Of a DNA stretch of 38,466 nt, positions 1 through 8,449 are shown piece by piece. The translations under genes and the position numbers were made by a program. Within the stretch, counting starts at the first letter, position 1; each line of letters opens with the position of its first letter. Under the pieces are notes generated by a model. The model saw only the letters and a program-made list of their open reading frames with translations. It had not been told where the DNA came from and made no database searches. The stretch lies in contig CAMVBX010000006.1 in assembly GCA_947165825.1 (NCBI GenBank), forward strand, positions 1-38,466, in the 5' to 3' direction. The DNA is from an uncultured Clostridia bacterium. GTDB taxonomy: Bacteria > Bacillota > Clostridia > Oscillospirales > Oscillospiraceae.

Positions 1-2
1 CC

Positions 3-149
3 TGGAACGACGTTCAGATCAATGGCACCTCCGCCACCTTCAACCAGACCAATGTTGCCGCACGCCACAACGGATACAAGTTCCGCTGTAAAGTCACGCG
101 CAGCGGTGTCTCCTCCTTCAGCAATCCCGCTACGCTGACCCTGGGCTGA
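3..149 (+). CDS. C-terminal end of a truncated (window edge) Ig-like-domain surface/secreted protein
   Basis: Open frame from the window edge ending in TGA: WNDVQINGTSATFNQTNVAARHNGYKFRCKVTRSGVSSFSNPATLTLG*; Ig-like 'GYKFRCKVT...NPATLTL' pattern; followed by a terminator hairpin. Confidence 0.6.
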   Translation, partial: WNDVQINGTSATFNQTNVAARHNGYKFRCKVTRSGVSSFSNPATLTLG

Positions 150-171
150 ACAGGATAATTGAATCGATTTC

Positions 172-206
172 GGCCGGGCTTTCCATTCGAAGCCCGGCCA
201 TTTTTG
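172..206 (+). terminator. Rho-independent terminator
   Basis: GGCCGGGCTT-tccattcg-AAGCCCGGCC followed by ATTTTTG. Confidence 0.85.
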
Positions 207-660
207 TAAACGGAACCTCCGACCATCTCTGAATCTGTCAAGGAAAAGAAATGCAGAGATTGCGCAAGAGTGATAAATGGAGTTGCGAAGCACTTTCAAC
301 CAAATAGCAGAAGATTTCAAGATAGACGCCAGAGTGTTCCTGCAAGGACATCAAAACAGCAGAAGAGTATTTCTCGGGCCGAATCGGCCGAATGTGTACA
401 GAATTGCTGGCCATGTTGTATGTGGAAGAGAAAGCCTGCACCTGCGATCTTTTCCGCAGAGACTGTTGAAAGCCGTACAGCAGCCCAAGCAGATCTGCCT
501 GGGCTGTGCTGCGCAAACACCCGGTTTCAGCTCTGTTTTTTCGGCCTTTTCCTGGCAGCTGAAAACCAGAAAACTGTGGGAAACCTATTGCCTTAACTTA
601 GAATTACATATATAATAAAAAAATAATATGTGGTCAGGCTGACCATAAATGTGAGATATC

Positions 661-720
661 ATGATGAAAGGAATCGTTCTGGCCGGCGGGAGCGCGGCGC
701 CTGGACAACGACCCGGCATT
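661..720 (+). pseudogene. Remnant of a glucose-1-phosphate thymidylyltransferase / nucleotidyltransferase N-terminus (RfbA-like)
   Basis: ATG ATG AAA GGA ATC GTT CTG GCC GGC GGG AGC = MMKGIVLAGGS, the canonical start of RfbA-type enzymes, then coherence is lost and a stop follows. Confidence 0.5.
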
Positions 721-989
721 TGATTTCCTGGGCAGGTTTGATTGAGGATATACGACCTGAAGTCCGGGATGAACGTATTGCCTGTGGTAATGTGGTGGGC
801 GTTATGCCTATCACTTGGGAAGGAAAAGCCGCACTTTGTGCTATGGATGTCAATGGTGATCATGAATGCGGCGATGTGAATACAGAATCTGGAAACGGCG
901 TAATCGGGACTTTTTCGACCTGCACATGAAGCATCGCGTTGACGAACTCCCAGAAATCTGCCGGAACTGCACCGACTGGGAGATCATCG
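708..989 (+). pseudogene. Remnant of a radical SAM protein, SPASM-domain C-terminal part, with an internal frameshift
   Basis: Frame 1: SWAGLIEDIRPEVRDERIACGNVVGVMPITWEGKAALCAMDVNGDHECGDVNTES; shifts near 885-892 to IWKRRNRDFFDLHMKHRVDELPEICRNCTDWEIIG. 'GDVN..S..IW' and 'CRNCTDW' are SPASM-type signatures. Confidence 0.6.
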
Positions 990-990
990 G

Positions 991-1182
991 TTCTTTTCCA
1001 CCACATTGTTCAGCGTTTATGCCCTGCGCTTCATCCCCCTGTCCCTCAGCGCCGCTCTGGGGGCTTCGGGTCAGATCTTCGTCCCCCTTCTCAGCCGATT
1101 GGCGCTCCATGAGGAGATCAGCAGGCAGCGCGCCTTGGGGATGGCGGTCATCGTGGTCGGCATCGTGGTCTTCTCTCTGTAA
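991..1182 (+). pseudogene. Remnant: C-terminal end of an EamA/DMT-type membrane transporter
   Basis: FFSTTLFSVYALRFIPLSLSAALGASGQIFVPLLSRLALHEEISRQRALGMAVIVVGIVVFSL*; resembles the final TM pair of EamA/DMT proteins; no start codon or N-terminal half present. Confidence 0.6.
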
Positions 1183-1263
1183 AGAGAATCGATGACAGCC
1201 GCACCTGCAGGAATTGTGGCAGAATGGCACCGATTCCGGATTGAAACGAGAAAAGGAAAGACG

Positions 1264-2382
1264 ATGAAGAGAATCATGCTGGTCTTCGGCACCAGGCCGG
1301 AGGCGGTGAAAATGTGCCCTCTGGTGCTGGAACTGAAGCGAAGACCGGATCAGTTTGAAACGGTGGTATGTGTGACGGGTCAGCATCGGGAGATGCTGAC
1401 CCAGGTCCTGCGGGCGTTTCAGGTGACACCGGATTACGATCTGTCCATCATGAAGGACAAGCAGACCCTTTTCGATATCACCGTGAACATCCTGGAGCGG
1501 ATCAAGGCAGTGCTGGAAGAGGTGCGGCCGGACGTGGTGCTGGTCCACGGCGATACCTCCACCACCTTCGTGACGGCCCTGGCCTGCTTCTATCTCCAGA
1601 TCCCCGTGGGACATGTGGAAGCGGGTCTGCGCACCTATAACATTTACTCCCCCTATCCGGAGGAATTCAACCGGGAAGCGGTGGGGATCATCGCCCGGTA
1701 CAATTTCGCGCCGACGGCAAAGTCCCGGGAGAACCTGCTGCGTGAGGGGAAACGGCCGGATTCCATTTACGTCACCGGCAATACCGCCATCGATGCCCTA
1801 AAGACCACCGTCCGGGAGAATTACACCCATCCCGAACTGGAATGGGCGGAGGGGAGCCGGCTGGTGGTGATCACCGCCCACCGGCGGGAAAACCTGGGTC
1901 AGCCCATGCACCATATGTTCCGGGCCATCCGCCGCATCCTGGAGGAGCATCCGGAGGTGAAGGCGGTCTATCCCATCCATATGAATCCCCTTGTCCGCCG
2001 GGCGGCGGATGAGGAACTGGGCAGCTGTGAACGGATCCGGATCATCGAGCCCCTGGACGTGCTGGATTTCCATAATTTCCTGGCCCGCAGCTATATGATC
2101 CTTACGGATTCCGGCGGCATCCAGGAGGAGGCTCCCAGCCTGGGCAAGCCTGTGCTGGTCATGCGGGACACCACGGAACGACCGGAGGGGGTTGCCGCCG
2201 GGACCCTGCGTCTGGTGGGTACGGACGAGGACGTCATCTACCGGAATTTCCGGGAACTGCTGGAGGATCCGGCCGCCTACGGCGCCATGGCCCACGCCTC
2301 CAATCCCTACGGGGACGGGTTTGCCAGCCGCCGCATCGCGGATATTCTGTGGAAGGGCAGCACGGACGAGCTCCCCGGCTGA
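1264..2382 (+). CDS. wecB: UDP-N-acetylglucosamine 2-epimerase (non-hydrolysing)
   Basis: MKRIMLVFGTRPEAVKMCPLVLELK...TGQHREML...HGDTSTTF...HVEAGLRT...EEFNRE...TAHRREN...LTDSGGIQEEAPSLGKPVLVMRDTTERPEG. Internal ATG at 1264 has an upstream AAAGGAAAG. Confidence 0.93.
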   Translation: MKRIMLVFGTRPEAVKMCPLVLELKRRPDQFETVVCVTGQHREMLTQVLRAFQVTPDYDLSIMKDKQTLFDITVNILERIKAVLEEVRPDVVLVHGDTSTTFVTALACFYLQIPVGHVEAGLRTYNIYSPYPEEFNREAVGIIARYNFAPTAKSRENLLREGKRPDSIYVTGNTAIDALKTTVRENYTHPELEWAEGSRLVVITAHRRENLGQPMHHMFRAIRRILEEHPEVKAVYPIHMNPLVRRAADEELGSCERIRIIEPLDVLDFHNFLARSYMILTDSGGIQEEAPSLGKPVLVMRDTTERPEGVAAGTLRLVGTDEDVIYRNFRELLEDPAAYGAMAHASNPYGDGFASRRIADILWKGSTDELPG

Positions 2383-2407
2383 GAAGAAGGCTCCACGAAC
2401 AAAAAAA

Positions 2408-2448
2408 CCGGAAGACAGACGGAATTCTCTCCGCTGTCTTCCGGTATT
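2408..2448 (+). terminator. Terminator-like hairpin
   Basis: CCGGAAGACAGaCGG / CCGCTGTCTTCCGG inverted repeat followed by TATTTCT. Confidence 0.55.
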
Positions 2449-2501
2449 TCTGCATTTGGTCTCGGAATGAGACGCAGCTGCGTCCCGGATTCTGTTTGCG
2501 C

Positions 2502-3338
2502 TTATCCCCTCCGCAGCACCACGACGGGCGCCTCCATGGGGTTAAAGACCCGGGGAAAGCCGTTAACCTCCGCCAGGCCCCGGGACAGGACCATGGCGCT
2601 GCCGCCCCGGGTGAACAGACCGCCGTCATACTCCGGGAAAAGTACATGGCCCGGGGCCAGGACGCCCCCCAGGAAGGGGAGACGGAGCATGCCCCCGTGG
2701 ATATGCCCGCTGAACACCACCCGGAAGCCCAACTCGGCATAATCCGGGAAACGGTCGGGCCGATGCGCCAGGAGCAGGGAAAACCCGCCTCCTGCGGCTT
2801 CCAGTTCCCCGGCCAGCTCCTCCGGCGTTTTCATGTCCGCGTAGCCGTTGGGATCCTCCAATCCGGCCAGCAGGAGCCGGCCGCCGCTTCGCTCCAGGGT
2901 CACGAAGCTGTTCCGCAGAACCGTGACCCCCAGGAAGGACAGATCCCGCAGGAAGCCCTCCGTATCCGCCAAGGCCCATTCATGGTTCCCGGTGACGTAG
3001 TACACGGGAGCCAGTCCGGCAAACCCCAGGATCAGCGGTTCCAGCCGCTCCAGCTGTCCCTCCCCGTCCACCAGGTCTCCGGTGATCAGGATCAGATCGG
3101 GCTTTGCCGTCTCCGCCCGCTGCAGGAGCTGTTTGGTCAGGATATCCCGCCCATGGAGATCCGAGATGTGCAGGATGCGCAGCCCGTCAAAGGCGGTGGG
3201 CAGATCCGGGAAACGAAGCTCGTATTCCACGGAACGCACCAGAAAATTGTCCCGGAGGATCAGCGCCCCCAGGATCAGGAGGAGCAGGATGACCAGGATC
3301 CGCCGTCCGCTTCTCCGCCGCGTTTTCCTTCTTCTCAA
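2502..3338 (-). CDS. Membrane-anchored metallophosphoesterase (YkuE-like)
   Basis: N-terminal TM then LRILHISDLHGR...DLILITGDLVDG...YYVTGNHEW...LLAHRPD...FSGHIHGG, calcineurin-like phosphoesterase motifs; TTG start. Confidence 0.9.
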   Translation of the reverse strand: MRRRKTRRRSGRRILVILLLLILGALILRDNFLVRSVEYELRFPDLPTAFDGLRILHISDLHGRDILTKQLLQRAETAKPDLILITGDLVDGEGQLERLEPLILGFAGLAPVYYVTGNHEWALADTEGFLRDLSFLGVTVLRNSFVTLERSGGRLLLAGLEDPNGYADMKTPEELAGELEAAGGGFSLLLAHRPDRFPDYAELGFRVVFSGHIHGGMLRLPFLGGVLAPGHVLFPEYDGGLFTRGGSAMVLSRGLAEVNGFPRVFNPMEAPVVVLRRG

Positions 3339-3340
3339 AT

Positions 3341-4222
3341 TCAGGCTTCCTTATCCCGAAGATAGATGTGCTTTGTCCCCGTGGCGTCCGTCACCCGGGC
3401 GTCGATCTCGAAGCGGCCGATGGAGCGGATCAGCTGGGTCAGCTTGGTGAAGCCGAAGTTCCGGGGATCGAAATCCGGCTGTTTCTTCAGCAGAAGGTTT
3501 CCCAGCTCGCCCATGAAGGCGTAGCCATCCTCGTCCGCAATATCGGAAACGGAGTCCACGATGAGTTTGACGATATCCGGCGGGATCTTCTGATCCTTCT
3601 TGACGCTGCCGTGCTCCTCCTTCTGGAGGTGCTCTTCCTTGGCCTGGCCGGCCTTGGCCTGAGCGGCTTTTTCCCCTTCGGCGGGTTCCTTTTCGGCCTT
3701 TTGCCGGGTGGACTTCCGGGCCGTCGTTTTCTGCTTCTCCGGCTTGGCGGAGGCGTCCTTCTGCTTCGTCTGACTGGCGGCCCGGATCACTTCGATATAG
3801 ATAAACTTGTCGCAGGCAACGCGGAAGGCGACGGGGGTCTTCTGCTCTCCCATGCCGATGACCTTCATGCCGGCCTCCCGCAGACGGATGGCCAGACGGG
3901 TGAAGTCACTGTCGCTGGAGACGATGCAGAAGCCGTCGGTCTTCCCCTCGTACAAAATATCCATAGCGTCGATGATCATGGCGGAGTCGGTGGAATTCTT
4001 TCCCGTGGTGTAGCTGTACTGCTGGATGGGTGTCACCGCGTTTTCCAGCAGCAGGGATTTCCAGGAGCCCACGTTGGGAGAGGTCCAGTCCCCGTAAATG
4101 CGCTTGATGGTGGGGGTGCCGTAGATGGCGGCCTCCTCCATAATGGCCTTCATGCTGTTCCGGGGCACGTTTTCCGCATCGATGAGCACCGCGAGCCGCA
4201 GGTTTTTGATCTCGTTTGTCAT
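3341..4222 (-). CDS. NYN-domain (LabA/DUF88) protein with C-terminal OST-HTH/LOTUS-like domain
   Basis: LAVLIDAENVPRNSMKAIMEEAAIYGTPTIKRIYGDW...NSTDSAMIIDAMDILYEGKTDGFCIVSSDSDFTRLAIRLREAGMKVIGMG; Lys/Ala/Glu-rich linker; C-terminal LIVDSVSDIADEDGYAFMGELGNLLLKKQPDFDPRNFGFTKLTQLIRSIGRFEI. GGAGGTG RBS upstream. Confidence 0.88.
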   Translation of the reverse strand: MTNEIKNLRLAVLIDAENVPRNSMKAIMEEAAIYGTPTIKRIYGDWTSPNVGSWKSLLLENAVTPIQQYSYTTGKNSTDSAMIIDAMDILYEGKTDGFCIVSSDSDFTRLAIRLREAGMKVIGMGEQKTPVAFRVACDKFIYIEVIRAASQTKQKDASAKPEKQKTTARKSTRQKAEKEPAEGEKAAQAKAGQAKEEHLQKEEHGSVKKDQKIPPDIVKLIVDSVSDIADEDGYAFMGELGNLLLKKQPDFDPRNFGFTKLTQLIRSIGRFEIDARVTDATGTKHIYLRDKEA

Positions 4223-4268
4223 CTTTCTTTCACCTCCTTTCCCGTATGGGAATAACTTTATCAGTATA

Positions 4269-5807
4269 TCAGAAATCTCCGGCCTCCGCAACGGCGTAAA
4301 GTCCGAAAACCGACCGGATGCGGAGATAGCCGTTTTCCGCATATTTGCGGGCCTCCGCCAGGGAAAGGATGCAGATCCCCTCATCCGGCAGCACGCTGCC
4401 GAAACGCCAGCGGCCGAAGCGGGTCACGTGCCGGAAGGGGGCGTCCGGATCCGCGTAAACCACGTCCGCCTGAAATTCCTCCGGCGGCGTCCCCAGGGCA
4501 AAGAGCACGTAGACGTAGGGCATATTGACCCGGCTGGAGATCCATACCGGCTCCTCTCCCTCCTCCAGGGAGGCGATGGCCTCCGGAAGACCCGTATGGA
4601 AGGCGGGCTCCAGGGCGGCGCGCTGCTGGGTGAGGCAGTACCGGCAGAGGAAGCCCAGGGCGCAGAGCAGCAGAAGGCAGGCGGGGATCCGCAGGGCGGG
4701 AAGGGCATCCAGCAGCGCCCTGAGCCCCACCGCCTGGAACCATACCAGGGGAAGGAAAAGGAAGTTCACCCGATTGACGTTGACCTGGATGAACAGGCAG
4801 GAGACCAGCCCTGCGGCCAGGGCGAAAAGGGCGATCCGGTCCGTATCCTCCCCCTTCCGACGGGTGATCCGGCAGACGGAACAGCCCAGGCCCCCCAGGG
4901 ACAGGGCCAGGCCGGGGATCCCCCACAGCAGGCCGAAGGGCCCGGCGCTGTTCCAGGGAAGACCGTCCGACTGCAGCCACAGCAGCTTCAGGGCGTTCAG
5001 CAGGTTCCGAGGGGAAAAGGACATGGTGGCGGTCTGACGGGTCTGGGTGAGCCGGGGAAGGGTGAAGCACAGGAGCTTCGCACTGTCCATGCCCAGCAGA
5101 TTCCGCAGGTTGCACAGAAAGACGGGAAAGGCCAGAAGGATGAACAGGCCCAGAGCGGCCAGAAAGGGAAGCGGGGGAAAACGCCTCCGCAGCAGCAGAA
5201 TGCAGCAGGGGAGCAGGAACAGCGGGAGAAACAGGAAGGCTGTGCCATAGGCGTAAAGCCCCAGGGCAAAAGCCCCCGCGGCGGGAAGGATGCTCCAGGG
5301 CCGGTTCCCCAGGGCCAGATCCAGAAAGTACACGCCCAGCAGGAGGCAGACGGGGAGCAGGTTGCTCTCCAAAGCCCAGCGGCTGATGAGGAGATGCCAG
5401 GGATTCAGCGCCAACAGGCCCAGGGCGCAGAGCCCCATGGCCGGACCTCCGTGCCGTCTCCCCAGGCGCCAGAACAGAAAAAGCGATCCGGTGCCCAGCA
5501 GGGCTGCGGGCAGACGGAGCACCGCGGTACTGCGGCCGAACAGGGCCATCAGCGGCAGCAGAACGTAGGCGTACAGGGCATTCTGCCCGCTGCCCCAGCT
5601 GGTAAAGAGAACGGGCCAGCCGTCCCCGTTCCGGTCCATGCCGGAGACCAGCAGTCCCCATGCGTCGCAGCCCGTGGAGGCCTCGTCCTGGTTCAGGCCG
5701 GGGGGGAAGAAGCCCAGCCCCAAAAGCCGCAGAGCAGCGCCGAGGAACAGAAGGGACAGGGCAAAAACCAGCTCGCGCCTCTCCGGGGAAAAACCACGTT
5801 TATCCAT
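4269..5807 (-). CDS. Multipass membrane glycosyltransferase, GT39/ArnT-like
   Basis: Polytopic; GLGFFPPGLNQDEASTGCDAWGLLVSGMDRNGDGWPVLFTSWGSGQNALYAYVLLPLMALFGRSTAVLRLPAALLGTGSLFLFWRLGRRHGG is typical of GT39-type (dolichyl-P-mannose mannosyltransferase-like) proteins. Confidence 0.75.
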   Translation of the reverse strand: MDKRGFSPERRELVFALSLLFLGAALRLLGLGFFPPGLNQDEASTGCDAWGLLVSGMDRNGDGWPVLFTSWGSGQNALYAYVLLPLMALFGRSTAVLRLPAALLGTGSLFLFWRLGRRHGGPAMGLCALGLLALNPWHLLISRWALESNLLPVCLLLGVYFLDLALGNRPWSILPAAGAFALGLYAYGTAFLFLPLFLLPCCILLLRRRFPPLPFLAALGLFILLAFPVFLCNLRNLLGMDSAKLLCFTLPRLTQTRQTATMSFSPRNLLNALKLLWLQSDGLPWNSAGPFGLLWGIPGLALSLGGLGCSVCRITRRKGEDTDRIALFALAAGLVSCLFIQVNVNRVNFLFLPLVWFQAVGLRALLDALPALRIPACLLLLCALGFLCRYCLTQQRAALEPAFHTGLPEAIASLEEGEEPVWISSRVNMPYVYVLFALGTPPEEFQADVVYADPDAPFRHVTRFGRWRFGSVLPDEGICILSLAEARKYAENGYLRIRSVFGLYAVAEAGDF

Positions 5808-5938
5808 CTCTGCCCTCCCTTCTCTGGGGAAAGTCTACCACAAGCGGCGCCGCCGCGCAACGGAGAAAGAAAGAGATTATGTCACCCGAATGAGGCGGAA
5901 AGCCGGGAACAAAATCCGGGCTGATTCGTCAAAACTTA

Positions 5939-5968
5939 TTGACGAAACAGCCGTTGGTGTCGTATGAT
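5939..5968 (+). promoter_or_regulatory. Predicted sigma-A promoter overlapped by an inverted repeat (possible operator)
   Basis: TTGACG-N18-TATGAT; the -35 lies inside TTCGTCAA-aactta-TTGACGAA (5925-5946). Confidence 0.5.
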
Positions 5969-6008
5969 GTAAGCAGCAAAACAGATGCATCGGAACGGAG
6001 GGAATGGG

Positions 6009-6902
6009 ATGGCACTGTTTAAAGACGTAAAGTGTGGGCGCTGTGACAAGCATTATTCCTCGATCCACAGTAAGTGTCCCTATTGCGGAGCGAAGAAGAA
6101 CCGGGACGGTAAGACGGTGAAAATCAACAATACCGGCTGGCAGGTCATTGTCGGGCTGGTGGTGCTGATCCTCATCATCGTCGCCGTTGTGGTTCTGCTG
6201 GCCATGAGTCTGAAGGACCGGGAGCCCGAACCCGGCGGGGCAACTGCGAAGCCGGCTGTATCCGCCTCTCCCAGCAACGGGGTATCCACGGTAACCGCCA
6301 ATCCTTCTGCCTCTCCCGCCGCGCCGACCCATACGCCTCAGCCCACTCCTGAACCGACACCCGAACCGGTGGTGAACTCCATCGTGCTGAACCGGGAGGA
6401 CTTCACCCTGTCCAATCCGGGGGATACCTTCCAGATGGTTGCCACCATTTCCCCTGCCCAGGTGCAGGTGGACATCATCTGGATTTCCGAGGATCCCGAC
6501 GTGGCCACCATTGACGAAAACGGCCTGGTCACCGCCGTGAACCACGGCACCACCAAGGTCTCCGCCACCGCCGGCGGCGTCACCAAGGAATGCATCGTCC
6601 GGGTCGTGGGTTATGCGCCGAGCAATCCCAGCGGCGGAAGCAGCAGCAGCGGCAACCTGAGCCTGAGCCACAGCGACGTCACCATCCACAGCGGTACCGG
6701 CGAAACCTTCATGCTGAAGGTGAACGGAGCCGGGGACGGCGCCACCGTCACCTACGCCAGCGACAGCAGCGGCGTGGCCAGCGTGGAGAGCAACGGCCGG
6801 GTAAAGGCTGTGTCCAGGGGCACCGCCACCATCACCGTTACGGTGAAGACGGCAGACGGTAAGGAAACCACCCTGAAGTGCACCGTCCGGGTCGTCAACT
6901 GA
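6009..6902 (+). CDS. Zinc-ribbon, single-TM protein with two Big_2-type Ig-like domains
   Basis: MALFKDVKCGRCDKHYSSIHSKCPYCGAKKNRDG (CxxC...CxxC), TM VIVGLVVLILIIVAVVVLLAMSL, Pro/Thr-rich linker, then ISEDPDVATIDENGLVTAVNHGTTKVSATAGG and VTYASDSSGVASVESNGRVKAVSRGTATITVTVK. Confidence 0.85.
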   Translation: MALFKDVKCGRCDKHYSSIHSKCPYCGAKKNRDGKTVKINNTGWQVIVGLVVLILIIVAVVVLLAMSLKDREPEPGGATAKPAVSASPSNGVSTVTANPSASPAAPTHTPQPTPEPTPEPVVNSIVLNREDFTLSNPGDTFQMVATISPAQVQVDIIWISEDPDVATIDENGLVTAVNHGTTKVSATAGGVTKECIVRVVGYAPSNPSGGSSSSGNLSLSHSDVTIHSGTGETFMLKVNGAGDGATVTYASDSSGVASVESNGRVKAVSRGTATITVTVKTADGKETTLKCTVRVVN

Positions 6903-6924
6903 GCCGGTAAAACCGCATGATGCG

Positions 6925-6978
6925 GGACCGTCTGTGTCCCTGCCGGAATCCGGCAGCCGCAGACGGTCCCCTTTTTTC
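6925..6978 (+). terminator. Rho-independent terminator
   Basis: GGACCGTCTG ... CAGACGGTCC followed by CCTTTTTT. Confidence 0.85.
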
Positions 6979-7037
6979 CGAATGCCGCATCGGCCGCATG
7001 AGTTACGGATCTGCGGCTGCAAGAGGAGGAATACCCG

Positions 7038-8036
7038 TTGAACAGCGCCGTATCCCCTGCCCTGAGGAAGCACTATTCCCGCATCGCTCTGGCCTGCTTC
7101 GTTTTCCTGGCGGCGGCGGTGGCCGCTCAGTATATCGCGGCTGTTGTGCTGGGGCTTCTGGCTCCGGAGCTGCTGCGCCGGGGGTGGTTCCTCACCGCCC
7201 TCAGCTTCGTCTGCATGTATCTGGTGGGCTTCCCCCTTTTCCTGCTGATCCTGCCCAAGGCGCCGGTCCAACTGCCGGAGAAGGCGGCTTTGGGGGGGCT
7301 GGGCGAGCTGATGATCTGTCTGCTCATGTGCCTGGGGATCCTCTATCCCTGCAATCTGCTGGGGCAGGGGGTGACACAGCTCCTGGGCCGGGTCCTGGGA
7401 GGGACCGGATCCAATCCCCTGGAGCAGATGCTGGATCAGCTGGACCTCTGGTCCGTCGCTCTGTTTGCGGTGCTTCTGGCCCCCATCATGGAGGAACTGA
7501 TCTTCCGGAAGCTTCTGCTGGACCGGATGCGCACCATAGACCGGCCCACGGCGGTGCTGTTTTCTGCCATGGCCTTCGGTCTTTTCCATGGAAACCTGAG
7601 CCAGTTTTTCTATGCCTTCGGCGCAGGGATCCTCTTCGGCAGCATCTACGTCCGCACCGGAAGACTTCGGTATACCATCGTTCTCCATATCCTGGTGAAT
7701 ACCATCGGCTCTTTGGTGCCCATGCTGCTCATGGGGGACGGAGAATCCCTCAGCCTGCAGGAGCTCCTGGCCGAAGGGGAGGAGGCACTGCCCGCGGTGG
7801 TGGAGAATCTGCCCTCCATGCTGGGCATGGGCCTGTTCGGCATGCTGATCTTCTGCTGCACCGTTGCCGGGCTCATTCTGCTGGTGCGCCGCTTTCCCCG
7901 GATCCGTGCGCGTTCGCCGGAGGATCGGCTGCCGGAGACATGGACCGCCTTCCGCACGGTTTTTCTCACCGGCGGCTTTGCCGCTTTCCTTCTGGCCTCC
8001 GTGCTGCAGATGGTGCTGAGCCTGCTGGTGACCTGA
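7038..8036 (+). CDS. CPBP family intramembrane metalloprotease (Abi/CAAX-like)
   Basis: APIMEELIFRKLLLDRMR...AVLFSAMAFGLFHGNLSQFFYAFGAGILFGSIYVRTGRLRYTIVLHILVN: EExxxR, FxxxH and HxxxN motifs; TTG start after AGGAGGAA. Confidence 0.9.
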   Translation: MNSAVSPALRKHYSRIALACFVFLAAAVAAQYIAAVVLGLLAPELLRRGWFLTALSFVCMYLVGFPLFLLILPKAPVQLPEKAALGGLGELMICLLMCLGILYPCNLLGQGVTQLLGRVLGGTGSNPLEQMLDQLDLWSVALFAVLLAPIMEELIFRKLLLDRMRTIDRPTAVLFSAMAFGLFHGNLSQFFYAFGAGILFGSIYVRTGRLRYTIVLHILVNTIGSLVPMLLMGDGESLSLQELLAEGEEALPAVVENLPSMLGMGLFGMLIFCCTVAGLILLVRRFPRIRARSPEDRLPETWTAFRTVFLTGGFAAFLLASVLQMVLSLLVT

Positions 8037-8067
8037 ATGAAGGATGCCGGATCGGGAGAAAATAGGG

Positions 8068-8096
8068 TTGATTCCGGCGCGGAAGTATTGTAGAAT
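8068..8096 (+). promoter_or_regulatory. Predicted sigma-A promoter for the SRP RNA
   Basis: TTGATT-N17-TAGAAT just upstream of the SRP RNA 5' end. Confidence 0.6.
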
Positions 8097-8103
8097 ATCA
8101 GCA

Positions 8104-8424
8104 TATCGGCAAAGCCCCGCCCGACACGGGGCAGAGCCGCACTAGTCGGGGAGATAGCGGTGCCCTGTACCTGCAAACCGCTACAGCAGGGATGAATTCC
8201 CGCCCCCGGCCCTTTGGTGTGTTGTCTGCTCCCTGTAAGCAGTAATGACGGACCGGTCTTGCGCAACGCGGCCCCGTGAACCATGTCAGGCGGGAGACCG
8301 AGCAGCATTAAGCGGTGCGCCACGTGTGCCGCAAGGCAGCCGGTCCCGAGCCGGCTGCAGGGATACCGAACGGATCAGAGCGGTCAAAGGCGGGTGTGCG
8401 GTTCTGCCCTTTGCCGGGGCGGGC
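8104..8424 (+). ncRNA. ffs: Large bacterial signal recognition particle RNA (scRNA, with Alu domain)
   Basis: Alu-domain text CACTAGTCGGGGAGATAGCGGTGCCCTGTACCTGCAAACCGCTACAGCAGGGATGAATTCCC closely resembles Bacillus-type scRNA; S-domain CCATGTCAGGCGGGAGACCGAGCAGCATTAAG; 5'/3' ends pair; lies directly upstream of dnaX; T-run follows. 5' end approximate. Confidence 0.93.
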
Positions 8425-8449
8425 TTTTTTATCGTTGAGGAGAATGAGC

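Noticed and set aside
850-1614. 254-aa minus-strand ORF
   Set aside because: Antisense to the remnant cluster and wecB; His/Gln-rich, no domain.
4125-5924. 599-aa plus-strand ORF
   Set aside because: Gln/Gly/Glu-rich shadow ORF antisense to the GT39-like gene.
5877-7688. 603-aa minus-strand ORF
   Set aside because: Antisense shadow of the zinc-ribbon/Big_2 and CPBP genes, crossing a strong terminator; composition not protein-like.
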